Assembly (NCBI GenBank): GCA_015222795.1
Contig: JADFVY010000397.1
Coordinates: forward strand, 1 to 10,486
DNA length: 10,486 bases
Source of the DNA: Pseudomonadota bacterium
GTDB taxonomy: Bacteria; Pseudomonadota; Alphaproteobacteria; UBA8366; JADFVY01
Reading direction: 5' to 3'
Positions 1-7,081 of this stretch are shown in pieces (within the stretch, counting starts at the first letter, position 1; every line of letters starts with the position of its first letter). The notes under the pieces are model-generated. The model was not told where the DNA came from, did not search any database, and saw nothing but the letters and a program-made list of their open reading frames with translations. The position numbers and the translations under genes are program-made.

Positions 1-1118
1 CCGGATCGCAGGAGGCTCTTGCGCGGACTCCGCTGTTCGACCTGCATGTGGAACTGGGCGCCCGCATGGTTCCTTTTGCCGGCTACGAGATGCCCGTGCA
101 GTACAAGGGCATTCTCGAAGAGCACCGCCATGCACGCGGCGCGGCGGGGCTGTTCGATGTTTCGCATATGGGGCAGGTGAGGCTCGATGGCCCTGGCGCG
201 GCCGAGGCGATCGAAACCCTGGTCCCCGCCGATATCGTCGGGCTCGGGGCCGGGCGGCAACGCTACGCGATGTTCACCAACGACGAGGGCGGCATTCTTG
301 ACGATCTGATGGTGACAAACGCCGGCGACCATTTGTTCGTGGTGGTCAATGCGGGTTGCAAAATTCAGGATATCGCCCATATGCGCGCGCAGTTGAGCGG
401 CCTTTGCGCTGTTACCGAACTCGCCGACCGCGCGCTATTGGCTCTTCAGGGCCCGGCGGCCGCCGCGGTGATGGCGCGCCTGGCGCCGGCGACGGTGGAT
501 ATGGTTTTCATGACGGCAATGTCGGTTGAAATTCTGGGCGCGGACTGTTTTGTTACGCGCTCGGGTTATACCGGCGAGGACGGGTTCGAGATTTCCGTCC
601 CCGCGAACAAGGCCGACGAACTGGCCCGCCGCCTGCTGGACGAGGACGAGGTCGCGCCCGTGGGTCTGGGCGCGCGCGATTCGCTGCGGTTGGAAGCCGG
701 ACTTTGCCTCTACGGGCACGATATTGATACGGGAACGACACCGGTCGAGGCGCGGCTGGTCTGGGCCATTGGTAAGGCGCGGCGCGCTGGCGGCGAACGC
801 GCGCTGGGCTATCCGGGCGCGGAAATCGTTGAACAACAGATCGCCGCCGGCCCGGCCCGCAGACGAGTCGGGCTGTTGCCGGAAGGCCGCGCGCCGGTGC
901 GCGAAGGCGCGGAACTGCGGGACGGCGAGGGCAGGGCGGTCGGTCATGTGACCAGCGGCGGCTTCGGCCCCACCATGGAGGCGCCTGTCGCCATGGGATA
1001 TGTCACGGCCGATCAGGCGGCTGTCGGCACGCGGTTGAACGCCATCGTGCGCGACAAACCCCTGCCGGTGACCGTCGCCAAAATGCCATTCGTCGAACAG
1101 CGTTATTATCGCGGCTGA
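1..1118 (+). CDS. gcvT: Aminomethyltransferase, glycine cleavage T-protein (5' end outside window)
   Basis: T-protein of the cytoplasmic glycine cleavage system. It transfers the methylene group from aminomethyl-lipoyl GcvH to tetrahydrofolate, releasing ammonia. The frame is open from the first complete codon at position 3, and the residues before the GTG at 48 (RTPLFDLHVELGARMVPFAG) match the conserved T-protein N-terminus. The GTG at 48 is therefore internal, and the true start lies left of the window, since no ATG/GTG/TTG occurs in frame before it. Visible family landmarks are FDVSHMGQ, the GGILDDLM segment with the conserved aspartate pair (codons 300-305), SGYTGEDGFEI, LRLEAGLCLYGHDID and the C-terminal GPTMEAPVAMGY. 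About 371 residues are visible, near the family norm of roughly 365-375, so only a few are missing. It ends in TGA 32 bp before gcvP and is probably co-transcribed with it. Identification is secure. Confidence 0.96.
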   Translation, partial: GSQEALARTPLFDLHVELGARMVPFAGYEMPVQYKGILEEHRHARGAAGLFDVSHMGQVRLDGPGAAEAIETLVPADIVGLGAGRQRYAMFTNDEGGILDDLMVTNAGDHLFVVVNAGCKIQDIAHMRAQLSGLCAVTELADRALLALQGPAAAAVMARLAPATVDMVFMTAMSVEILGADCFVTRSGYTGEDGFEISVPANKADELARRLLDEDEVAPVGLGARDSLRLEAGLCLYGHDIDTGTTPVEARLVWAIGKARRAGGERALGYPGAEIVEQQIAAGPARRRVGLLPEGRAPVREGAELRDGEGRAVGHVTSGGFGPTMEAPVAMGYVTADQAAVGTRLNAIVRDKPLPVTVAKMPFVEQRYYRG

Positions 1119-1150
1119 ACCGCGGCGTATCTTTTTCGGAGTTTCAAGCC

Positions 1151-4063
1151 ATGTCGAAAGCACGTCCTACCCTTAACGATTTGAAAATGCGTGGCGATTT
1201 CATTCGGCGCCATATCGGCCCGGGCGAGCCGCAGATAGTTGAAATGCTGGATGCTCTTGGGCTGAAGTCGCTGGACGACCTGATCGACAAGGCGGTGCCG
1301 TCCAGCATCCGCTCCGACGACGAACCGCTGGACCTGCCGCCGGTGAAGACCGAGCGCGAAACCCAGGCGGTGCTGCGCCGCGTCGCCGAGCGCAACAAGG
1401 TGTTTATCTCGATGATCGGCCTGGGTTATCACGGCACCATCATGCCGCCGGTGATCCAGCGCAACGTGCTGGAAAATCCCGGCTGGTACACCGCCTACAC
1501 GCCCTACCAGGCCGAGGTCAGCCAGGGCCGGCTGGAGGTCTTGCTGGCCTACCAGCAGATGGTGATGGATCTGACCGGCATGGAGCTCGCCAATGCCTCC
1601 CTGCTGGACGAGGCGACGGCGGCGGCCGAGGCGATGGCCATGTCGCATCGCCTTACCAGGGGCAAGTCCAATACCTTCTTCGTCGACAAGGTGTGCCATC
1701 CCCAGACGATCGAGGTCGTGCGGACTCGCGCGCGGCCGATGGAGATCGAGGTGGTGGTCGGTGACCCCGAGCTTGACCTGGAGAAGCACGATATTTTCGG
1801 CGCCCTGATCCAGTATCCCGGTTCCTGCGGCGCGGTGCGCGACCTGGGGCCGATGATCGCCAGGATCCACGACAAGGGCGGCCTGGCCACCGTCGCCGCC
1901 GATATTCTGGCGCTGGTCGTGCTGAAAACACCGGGCGAGATGGGGGCCGATATCGTGATCGGCAACACCCAGCGCTTTGGCGTGCCGATGGGTTATGGCG
2001 GCCCGCACGCGGCCTATTTTGCCACTCGCGACGAATATAAACGCCAGACGCCGGGCCGCATCATCGGCGTGTCGATCGATTCCGAGGGCAACCGCGCGCT
2101 GCGCATGGCGATGCAGACCCGCGAGCAGCATATCCGCCGTGAAAAGGCGACCAGTAATATCTGCACCGCCCAGGTGCTGCTGGCGATGCTGGCCGCGCTC
2201 TATGCAGTCTATCACGGCCCTGACGGACTCACCCGCATCGCCGAGCGCGTTCACCGCCTGACCGTCATCATGGCCGAGGGGCTGCGCCGGCTGGGCTATG
2301 AGGTCCTGCACGACACCTTCTTCGATACCGTGACGCTCTATCTGCCCGGCAACGCGCGGCGCCTGGCCGCCGCCGCGCGGGCCGCGCGCATCAATCTTCG
2401 TGTTGTCGATGCCGACCATCTGGGCATTACTTTCGACGAATCGACCCAGCGCAAGAATCTGGTGGCGCTTTGGCAGGTCTTTTCGTCGAAGGCCGATCAA
2501 TTGCTGGATGTCGATACGCTGGACAACGAAGTCACGGACTGCATTCCCGATAAATTGCGGCGCACCAGTGAATTTCTGACCCATCCCACATTCGAGCTGT
2601 ATCACTCCGAGACCGAGATGTTGCGTTATCTGCGCTGGCTCTCGGCCAAGGATATAGCGCTGGACCGCGCCATGATCCCGCTGGGGTCATGCACCATGAA
2701 GCTGAACGCGACCACCGAGATGGTTCCAGTCACCTGGCGCCATTTCACCCATATGCATCCCTTCGCGCCGCTGGACCAGACCCAGGGTTATCAGCAGCTT
2801 TTCGAAGAGCTGCAGCAAATGATCTGCACCATCACCGGCTTCGATTCGGTGTCGCTGCAGCCCAATGCGGGCAGCCAGGGCGAATATACGGGCCTGCTGG
2901 TGGTTCGCAAATATCACCGAAGCCGTGGCGAGGGGCATCGCGATGTCTGCCTGATCCCGGCCTCGGCCCACGGCACCAACCCGGCCAGCGCCCATATGGC
3001 CGGCATGCGGGTGGTGGTCGTGAAATCCGACGAGCATGGCAATATCGATGTCGATGACCTCAAGGCCAAGGCGGATGATCATTCCGCCGACCTTGCGGCG
3101 TTGATGGTGACCTATCCCTCGACCCACGGCGTTTATGAGGAATCCATCGTCGATATCTGCAAGATCATTCATGACCATGGCGGGCAAGTCTACATGGATG
3201 GCGCCAACCTCAACGCGCTGGTCGGGATCAGCCGGCCGGGGCGGATCGGCGCCGATGTCATGCATATGAACCTGCACAAGACCTTCGCCATCCCCCATGG
3301 CGGTGGCGGTCCCGGCATGGGGCCGATCGGCGTGATGGCCCATCTGGCGCCCTTCCTGCCCGATCATCCGATGGTAGAGGGCGTCAATCCGGCGGCGCGC
3401 GGTGGCGAGACGGTGGGCGCGGTTTCGGCGGCGCCTTGGGGTTCGGCCAGCATTCTGCCGATAAGCTGGACCTATATCCGCCTGCTGGGCGACGAGGGGC
3501 TGCGCCGTTCCACCCAGATCGCGGTGCTGAACGCCAACTACATCGCCAAGCGCCTGTCGGATCATTATCCGATTCTCTATACCGGCAAAAATGGCCTGGT
3601 TGCCCATGAATGTATCGTCGATTTCCGGCCGCTCAAGGAAACCAGCGGCATTTCGGTGGAGGATGTGGCCAAGCGGCTGGTGGATTACGGCTTCCACGCG
3701 CCGACCATGTCGTTCCCGGTGCCCGATACGCTGATGATCGAGCCGACGGAGAGCGAGGCCAAGCGCGAGCTGGACCGCCTGTGCGATGCGCTGATCTCGA
3801 TCCGCGGTGAAATCGCCGACGTGGAATCGGGCAAGGCGGACAAGGAAAACAACCTGCTGTGCAACTCGCCCCATACCCACCATCTGCTGCTGCAGGGCGA
3901 CTGGCCGCATCCCTATTCCAAGGAAGAGGCTTATTTCCCGCTCCACACCCTGCGAGAGGACAAATACTGGCCACCGGTCGGCCGCGTCGACAACGTCTAT
4001 GGCGACCGCCACCTGATCTGCAGCTGCCCGCCGATGGAGGCCTACGAGGAAGCGACCGAGTAG
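1151..4063 (+). CDS. gcvP: Glycine dehydrogenase (decarboxylating), fused P-protein
   Basis: PLP-dependent P-protein. It decarboxylates glycine and loads the aminomethyl group onto the lipoyl arm of GcvH. At 970 residues it is the single-chain, E. coli-type form in which the two halves (GcvPA-like and GcvPB-like) are fused. The N-terminal half (about 15-450) opens with FIRRHIGPGEPQ and contains the KATSNICTAQVLLA segment near residue 332. The C-terminal half has IPLGSCTMKLNA (509-520), SAHGTNPASAHMAG (from 605) and the cofactor motif MNLHKTFAIPHGGGGPG, whose lysine is K710, expected to form the Schiff base with PLP. The ATG at 1151 is preceded by a modest ribosome site (CGGAG about 10 nt upstream). 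It is probably in an operon with gcvT. No frameshift or missing motif is seen. The stop is TAG, followed by a structured repeat region. Confidence 0.97.
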   Translation: MSKARPTLNDLKMRGDFIRRHIGPGEPQIVEMLDALGLKSLDDLIDKAVPSSIRSDDEPLDLPPVKTERETQAVLRRVAERNKVFISMIGLGYHGTIMPPVIQRNVLENPGWYTAYTPYQAEVSQGRLEVLLAYQQMVMDLTGMELANASLLDEATAAAEAMAMSHRLTRGKSNTFFVDKVCHPQTIEVVRTRARPMEIEVVVGDPELDLEKHDIFGALIQYPGSCGAVRDLGPMIARIHDKGGLATVAADILALVVLKTPGEMGADIVIGNTQRFGVPMGYGGPHAAYFATRDEYKRQTPGRIIGVSIDSEGNRALRMAMQTREQHIRREKATSNICTAQVLLAMLAALYAVYHGPDGLTRIAERVHRLTVIMAEGLRRLGYEVLHDTFFDTVTLYLPGNARRLAAAARAARINLRVVDADHLGITFDESTQRKNLVALWQVFSSKADQLLDVDTLDNEVTDCIPDKLRRTSEFLTHPTFELYHSETEMLRYLRWLSAKDIALDRAMIPLGSCTMKLNATTEMVPVTWRHFTHMHPFAPLDQTQGYQQLFEELQQMICTITGFDSVSLQPNAGSQGEYTGLLVVRKYHRSRGEGHRDVCLIPASAHGTNPASAHMAGMRVVVVKSDEHGNIDVDDLKAKADDHSADLAALMVTYPSTHGVYEESIVDICKIIHDHGGQVYMDGANLNALVGISRPGRIGADVMHMNLHKTFAIPHGGGGPGMGPIGVMAHLAPFLPDHPMVEGVNPAARGGETVGAVSAAPWGSASILPISWTYIRLLGDEGLRRSTQIAVLNANYIAKRLSDHYPILYTGKNGLVAHECIVDFRPLKETSGISVEDVAKRLVDYGFHAPTMSFPVPDTLMIEPTESEAKRELDRLCDALISIRGEIADVESGKADKENNLLCNSPHTHHLLLQGDWPHPYSKEEAYFPLHTLREDKYWPPVGRVDNVYGDRHLICSCPPMEAYEEATE

Positions 4064-4078
4064 GGGCAGACGCCGGGC

Positions 4079-4126
4079 GCGACCTCGTCCTTCGAGACGC
4101 GGCTGCGCCGCTCCTCAGGATGAGGT
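4079..4126. repeat. Dispersed intergenic palindromic repeat, left unit
   Basis: The unit begins 15 bp after the gcvP stop. Its ends, ACCTCGTCCT (4082-4091) and AGGATGAGGT (4117-4126), pair over 10 positions with one G-T wobble. Inside, GCGGC/GCCGC closes on a TGC loop, so the unit can fold as a long two-tier hairpin. The core (CCTTCGAGACGC ... GCTCCTCAGGATGAGG) is a sequence I recognise from dispersed intergenic repeats in alphaproteobacteria. That recognition is from memory; the folding is read directly. It may help define the 3' end of the gcvTP mRNA. It is the mate of the inverted unit at 4169-4217. Confidence 0.75.
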
Positions 4127-4168
4127 TCCGGTGTCTGTGTATTTGCCCTGACGGAATTCCAATATACG

Positions 4169-4217
4169 ACCCTCATGCCGAGGAGCCCAGCAAGGGGCGT
4201 CTCGAAGCACGAGGTCG
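4169..4217. repeat. Dispersed intergenic palindromic repeat, right unit (inverted copy)
   Basis: Reverse-complement copy of the 4079-4126 unit, diverged in the middle. The shared blocks are the GCGACCTCGT end, CTTCGAGACGC, GCTCCTC and TGAGG. The inner GC-rich stem differs (CCCAGCAAGGGG here). Its own ends CCTCATGC and GCACGAGG pair over 7 of 8 positions. With its mate it makes an inverted repeat of about 139 bp enclosing about 42 bp, which could form one large stem in RNA and block read-through in either direction. No coding capacity is claimed. Confidence 0.75.
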
Positions 4218-4248
4218 CTCGGCTGTCTCCTTACTACCCCGACCCCAC

Positions 4249-4286
4249 AAAAAAACGCCCGGGGAACGGTTTGAACCATTCCCCGG
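4249..4286 (-). terminator. Rho-independent terminator (minus strand)
   Basis: On the minus strand an 8-bp perfect stem CCGGGGAA/TTCCCCGG (4279-4286 with 4259-4266) encloses one mismatch and a further GGTT/AACC stem. It is followed after three bases by seven T residues (4249-4255). This is a textbook intrinsic terminator for leftward transcription. The plus strand has no T run after the hairpin, so it is not the obvious terminator of gcvP. It could end read-through from the PAP2 gene or a short local transcript starting at the FNR-type promoter about 65 bp upstream. Confidence 0.8.
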
Positions 4287-4315
4287 TAGTTATGGCGGGT
4301 AAGAGAGGGTTAGAG
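4249..4315 (-). ncRNA. Candidate FNR/FixK-controlled small RNA (about 67 nt)
   Basis: Inferred transcript. If the palindrome at 4349-4364 acts as a class II site centred at -41.5, +1 falls at 4315 on the minus strand, and the hexamer at -12 to -7 is TAGAAA (4327-4322), a 4/6 match to TATAAT. RNA from there to the T run of the terminator would be about 67 nt. It would have a roughly 28-nt C/U-rich 5' part containing CCUCU, ACCCUCUC and ACCCGCC, able in principle to pair with Shine-Dalgarno sequences, followed by the terminator hairpin. The size and layout resemble short base-pairing sRNAs such as those induced by FNR in other bacteria. No homology to a named sRNA is claimed. Transcription is unproven. 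Confidence 0.4.
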
Positions 4316-4321
4316 GATTAC

Positions 4322-4364
4322 TTTCTACTCCCTCCCCCATGATCCAACATTGATCTAGATCAAT
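4322..4364 (-). promoter_or_regulatory. FNR/FixK-type binding site with -10 hexamer
   Basis: ATTGATCTAGATCAAT (4349-4364) is a perfect 16-bp palindrome containing the full TTGAT-N4-ATCAA consensus of FNR/Anr/FnrL/FixK regulators. On the minus strand TAGAAA (4327-4322) sits exactly where the -10 element of a class II activated promoter (site centred at -41.5) should be. On the plus strand the equivalent position reads TTTTCC, which is not a -10, so leftward transcription is favoured. No protein gene starts just downstream on either strand. The palindrome is certain; regulator binding is inferred. Confidence 0.6.
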
Positions 4365-4611
4365 TTGGCGATTTTTTACTGTTATTTTTCCGACGCTTAA
4401 CTGCGTCAGCATGTCGCAGTCATTTTGTGGTACGTCATGAGTCCATGCTAAGGGGGGCTGCGCTCGCATCGGCGGGTGGTCGCCAATTAACACCCCCAGA
4501 AATTGCACAATCTCAGGCCCTGACAATATCAGGGTAAAGATTGCTTTCATGGAGCGCCGCGCAGGGCGATTTGGCGGCTAGTGGAGCATGCCCCCGTGAT
4601 TGGGGCCTTCT
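4365..4611. other. Gene-free, AT-richer stretch between the FNR-type site and the PAP2 gene
   Basis: Noticeably richer in A/T than its neighbours. It contains two small hairpins: ACTGCG/CGCAGT (4400-4405 with 4415-4420) and CCCTGA/TCAGGG (4518-4523 with 4529-4534). Neither has a convincing T run for an intrinsic terminator. An 86-codon minus-strand reading frame (4290-4550) crosses it and the FNR-type site, but it has no ribosome site, codon use unlike the neighbouring genes and no family resemblance I can name. I do not call it a gene. Confidence 0.5.
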
Positions 4612-5691
4612 TTAATCCACGCCGTATATGTCCGCCGGATCGGGTGCGAGCGCGCGGCGCGCGAGAGGGGCCGTCGCCTTCCAGATCATCACGGCCATCG
4701 CGGCGGCGACATAACCGTCTATGGCGTAATGCCATGCCAGATGTATGGAGCCGAGGAAAATCATGATCACGAAAAAAATCATGCCAATGCGGGCCACCTT
4801 GCCGGACCGCCAGGCCAAGAGTGCGGCCAGGACGGCCGCCGCCACATGCATGCTCGGCATGGCCGAGATACCATGAGCCAGTTCCATTTCGCCTGAACGG
4901 TAGGTTTGCCACAATAAATCATGCGCCTGAACCGCGAGAATCGGGTACTGGCGATCAATGTCGTGCAGATAAGCCAGGAGATCGGCATATCCGGCTTCCT
5001 CGCCCGTCAATAGCGCAAGATAGACCGGTCCGGCCGAGGACAGCAGGATGGCGGCAATGGTGCCGATGGTTATCCAAGTCAGCACGAAACTTAAAAGGAA
5101 GCGCATCCTTCTTTCGGCATTCGTGACGCTGAATACCTGCCAGAGTAAAGCGCCGAACACGACGAAAAACCACAAGCTGTAGACCCAATCCACCGCGATG
5201 GTGACCGCCGGATGGCCGAGAACCGGTTGCAGCAAGCGCCATGGGTCCGTTCCGCCGTGCAAGGTCGCGTCCCATGCGGCGAACGCGCCGTCCCAACGAA
5301 ACGGATTGATCGCCGGAATCATTGTCTTGAACGCCGAGAACGAGGCGAAGAACAAGGGCAGCAACACTATCGCGAACAGTCCCTGCAGGACACGTTGTGA
5401 CGGAAGGCCATTTTCCCGTTCGTCGGGGGGAAGGATGCGGGCGAGCCAAGCCGGCCTCGACCAGGCCAAGCCATAAATACACGCAATGGCCACGATCGAG
5501 ATGGATGCGAACTGACCCAGAGGCGTTCCAACCTTGCCGTCGCCATGGAAACTCGCGGTGGCGAGCGCGGCCCCGCCATACGCGATGACGATCGCGGCGA
5601 GATAACGGTGCCGCCACGCAATCAGGCGCACGTAATCATGTGCGGCGGTAGCGGAGGCCTCCGCCGGGGCGGTCTGTATATTAACGGTCAT
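4612..5691 (-). CDS. PAP2-superfamily membrane protein, Aur1/Ipt1-like
   Basis: Polytopic inner-membrane protein of 359 residues. Hydrophobic stretches lie near 30-47, 61-76, 101-120, 162-187, 198-218, 283-294, 302-316 and 322-337. The two C-terminal phosphatase/transferase signatures are visible: GISAMPSMH (274-282, H282) and HLAWHYAIDG (317-326, H321 and D325). This PSMH / HYxxD pairing is typical of the PAP2_3 branch, which includes inositolphosphotransferases such as fungal Aur1 and bacterial lipid phosphatases or phosphotransferases. The first PAP2 motif (KxxxxxxRP) is not evident, as is usual in this branch. The substrate is probably a membrane lipid or lipid phosphate but cannot be told. 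The ATG start at 5691 lacks a clear Shine-Dalgarno sequence. It stands alone, downstream of modC on the same strand but about 300 bp away, so probably has its own promoter. Confidence 0.85.
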   Translation of the reverse strand: MTVNIQTAPAEASATAAHDYVRLIAWRHRYLAAIVIAYGGAALATASFHGDGKVGTPLGQFASISIVAIACIYGLAWSRPAWLARILPPDERENGLPSQRVLQGLFAIVLLPLFFASFSAFKTMIPAINPFRWDGAFAAWDATLHGGTDPWRLLQPVLGHPAVTIAVDWVYSLWFFVVFGALLWQVFSVTNAERRMRFLLSFVLTWITIGTIAAILLSSAGPVYLALLTGEEAGYADLLAYLHDIDRQYPILAVQAHDLLWQTYRSGEMELAHGISAMPSMHVAAAVLAALLAWRSGKVARIGMIFFVIMIFLGSIHLAWHYAIDGYVAAAMAVMIWKATAPLARRALAPDPADIYGVD

Positions 5692-5758
5692 GGCGTGTCA
5701 TACGGTAATGGCCTGTGCGCCGACCATAAGGGAGCAGGCGTTTAAAAACGCTTAATCC

Positions 5759-5788
5759 TGTATAGATGCAATCGGTTGGGCATGTCCG
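5759..5788 (-). promoter_or_regulatory. Possible promoter of the PAP2 gene
   Basis: On the minus strand CGGACA (5788-5783), an 18-bp spacer and TATACA (5764-5759) match the sigma-70-type -35 and -10 consensus at 4/6 each. They lie about 70 bp upstream of the PAP2 ATG. Between -10 and ATG is a small palindrome GCGTTTAAAAACGC. The match is modest and unsupported by other evidence, so this is only a candidate. Confidence 0.25.
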
Positions 5789-5952
5789 TTGCGATGGTTC
5801 TACAGCCCCCAGTGGGGGTGATTTCGGCGGCCATTTTTTGGTTTCCATTTACGTGGCATGACTTGCGCCAATGCCTCTTCTGATTCTGGCCGTTCGCATC
5901 GTCGGGCCGCCCGAATGGAAGCGCCGGGAGAAGCGAGGCAACGGGGACGAGG

Positions 5953-5974
5953 AAAAAGCCTGACGCATCGGCTT
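5953..5974 (-). terminator. Possible terminator of the metC-hisI-modABC transcript
   Basis: Read on the minus strand, AAGCC (5974-5970) and GGCTT (5960-5956) form a 5-bp stem, extendable by G-T pairs, with a 9-nt loop. The run of five T residues at 5957-5953 overlaps the stem end. It lies 16 bp past the modC stop, the right place for an operon terminator. The stem is short, so the call is tentative. Confidence 0.4.
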
Positions 5975-5989
5975 CCGCTCCCATTGAGT

Positions 5990-7081
5990 CTACCGTGGCT
6001 TAACGCGTCTCCCCAGACTCTGCCGGTCTATCGCCACCGCTTTTACAAGGGCGTGGACTTCCTTGCCTGGTTCCAGGGCCAGGCGATGTACCGCCAGGCG
6101 GGTGACCCGGGCCCAGATTTTGGCGCCGACATCGACGATGACGTCCATCTGGCCGTCCTTGCGGTCGCTGATCTCCACCACGCGGCCGGGGAAAATGTTC
6201 AGGATGCTGATGTCCTTGGGCGCGGTCAGGGCCAGGGATACGTCGCGGGCGCGGATGCGGATGCGAAGTTCCTCGCCGACCGGAATGTCGAAGTAGGGGA
6301 CCAGCAGCGTCGTGCCGTCGAAGGCCAGGCGCGTGACCGCGCGCTTCACGTCATGGCCCTCCACGGTCACCGTCAGCACCGCGCCGGCCTCGTGGCGCCC
6401 GGTCAGGGGGCGCAGATCCAGGCGGCTCATCAGTTCTTCGACCGGGCCGACAGCGGCGACCTTGCCCTCGGACATGATGACCATCGTGTCGGCCAGCCTG
6501 ACGATCTCTTCCATGGCGTGGCTGACATAAACGATGGGGATCGCAAGCTCGTCGCGCAGTCGCTCGATGTAGGGCATGATTTCCGCCTTGCGACCCATAT
6601 CCAGCGCCGCCAGCGGTTCGTCCATCAACAACAGGCTGGGGCTGGCCAGCAGGGCCCGGCCGATGGCGACGCGCTTCTTCTCGCCGCCGGAAAGGTCGCG
6701 CGGGCCGCGGTCCAGCAAGTCGCCGATATCCAGCAGCTTGACGACCTGGTCGAAATCCGCGCCATTGCCGTCGCTCTTCATGCCGTAGGCCAGATTGCGG
6801 CGCACCGACATATGGGGGAACAGGCGGCCATCCTGGAAAACATAACCGAGGCGGCGTTTCTCTGGCGGCATGTCGATGCCCGCCTCGGAATCGAACAGCA
6901 CCACGCCGTCCACCGCGATGCGGCCCTCGTCGGGCCGGTCCAGCCCGGCCAGCAGATTGATCAGCGAGGTCTTGCCCGCGCCGGAGCGCCCGAACAGCGC
7001 CGTGATGCCGCCGGGCGGGCTGGTGAAGGAGGCCTGCAAGGTGAATCCACCCAGCTTGCGGCGGACATCGACTTCGATCAT
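5990..7081 (-). CDS. modC: Molybdate ABC transporter ATP-binding protein ModC
   Basis: Cytoplasmic ATPase that powers molybdate uptake through ModB. Start chosen at 7081 (MIEVDVRRKL), because this ATG overlaps the modB stop as ATGA and the family begins there; an upstream in-frame ATG at 7123 lies inside modB. At 363 residues it has normal ModC length. ABC motifs in order: Walker A GRSGAGKT (31-38), Q-loop Q83, signature LSGGE (130-134), Walker B LLMDEP (151-156), switch histidine H188. The C-terminal part (about 293-355, starting SILNIFPGRVVEI) is the Mop/TOBE molybdate-binding domain, which separates ModC from other importer ATPases. It is the last gene of the minus-strand string and is translationally coupled to modB. 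Confidence 0.95.
   Translation of the reverse strand: MIEVDVRRKLGGFTLQASFTSPPGGITALFGRSGAGKTSLINLLAGLDRPDEGRIAVDGVVLFDSEAGIDMPPEKRRLGYVFQDGRLFPHMSVRRNLAYGMKSDGNGADFDQVVKLLDIGDLLDRGPRDLSGGEKKRVAIGRALLASPSLLLMDEPLAALDMGRKAEIMPYIERLRDELAIPIVYVSHAMEEIVRLADTMVIMSEGKVAAVGPVEELMSRLDLRPLTGRHEAGAVLTVTVEGHDVKRAVTRLAFDGTTLLVPYFDIPVGEELRIRIRARDVSLALTAPKDISILNIFPGRVVEISDRKDGQMDVIVDVGAKIWARVTRLAVHRLALEPGKEVHALVKAVAIDRQSLGRRVKPR

Noticed and set aside
1106..2605. 499-codon minus-strand reading frame opposite gcvP
   Set aside because: Mirror frame of a GC-rich gene; histidine/arginine-rich composition and no domain. Plus-strand gcvP is unmistakable. The same applies to minus frames at 435-1163 and 2687-4012.
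4259..4286. GGTTCAAACC inside the hairpin resembles a tRNA T-arm
   Set aside because: No D or anticodon arm, no matching acceptor stem and no CCA; the T run after the stem makes it a terminator.
4290..4550. 86-codon minus-strand ORF ending just before the strong terminator
   Set aside because: The position is tempting, but there is no ribosome site, the codon use is AT-rich and unlike its neighbours, no family is recognisable, and the FNR-type palindrome lies inside it.
5806..5818. CCCCC-AGT-GGGGG hairpin upstream of the PAP2 gene
   Set aside because: Short isolated stem without T run or positional logic; likely chance.
5742..5984. 80-codon minus-strand ORF between modC and the PAP2 gene
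   Set aside because: No ribosome site or recognisable motif; it overlaps the modC terminator candidate and the PAP2 promoter candidate.
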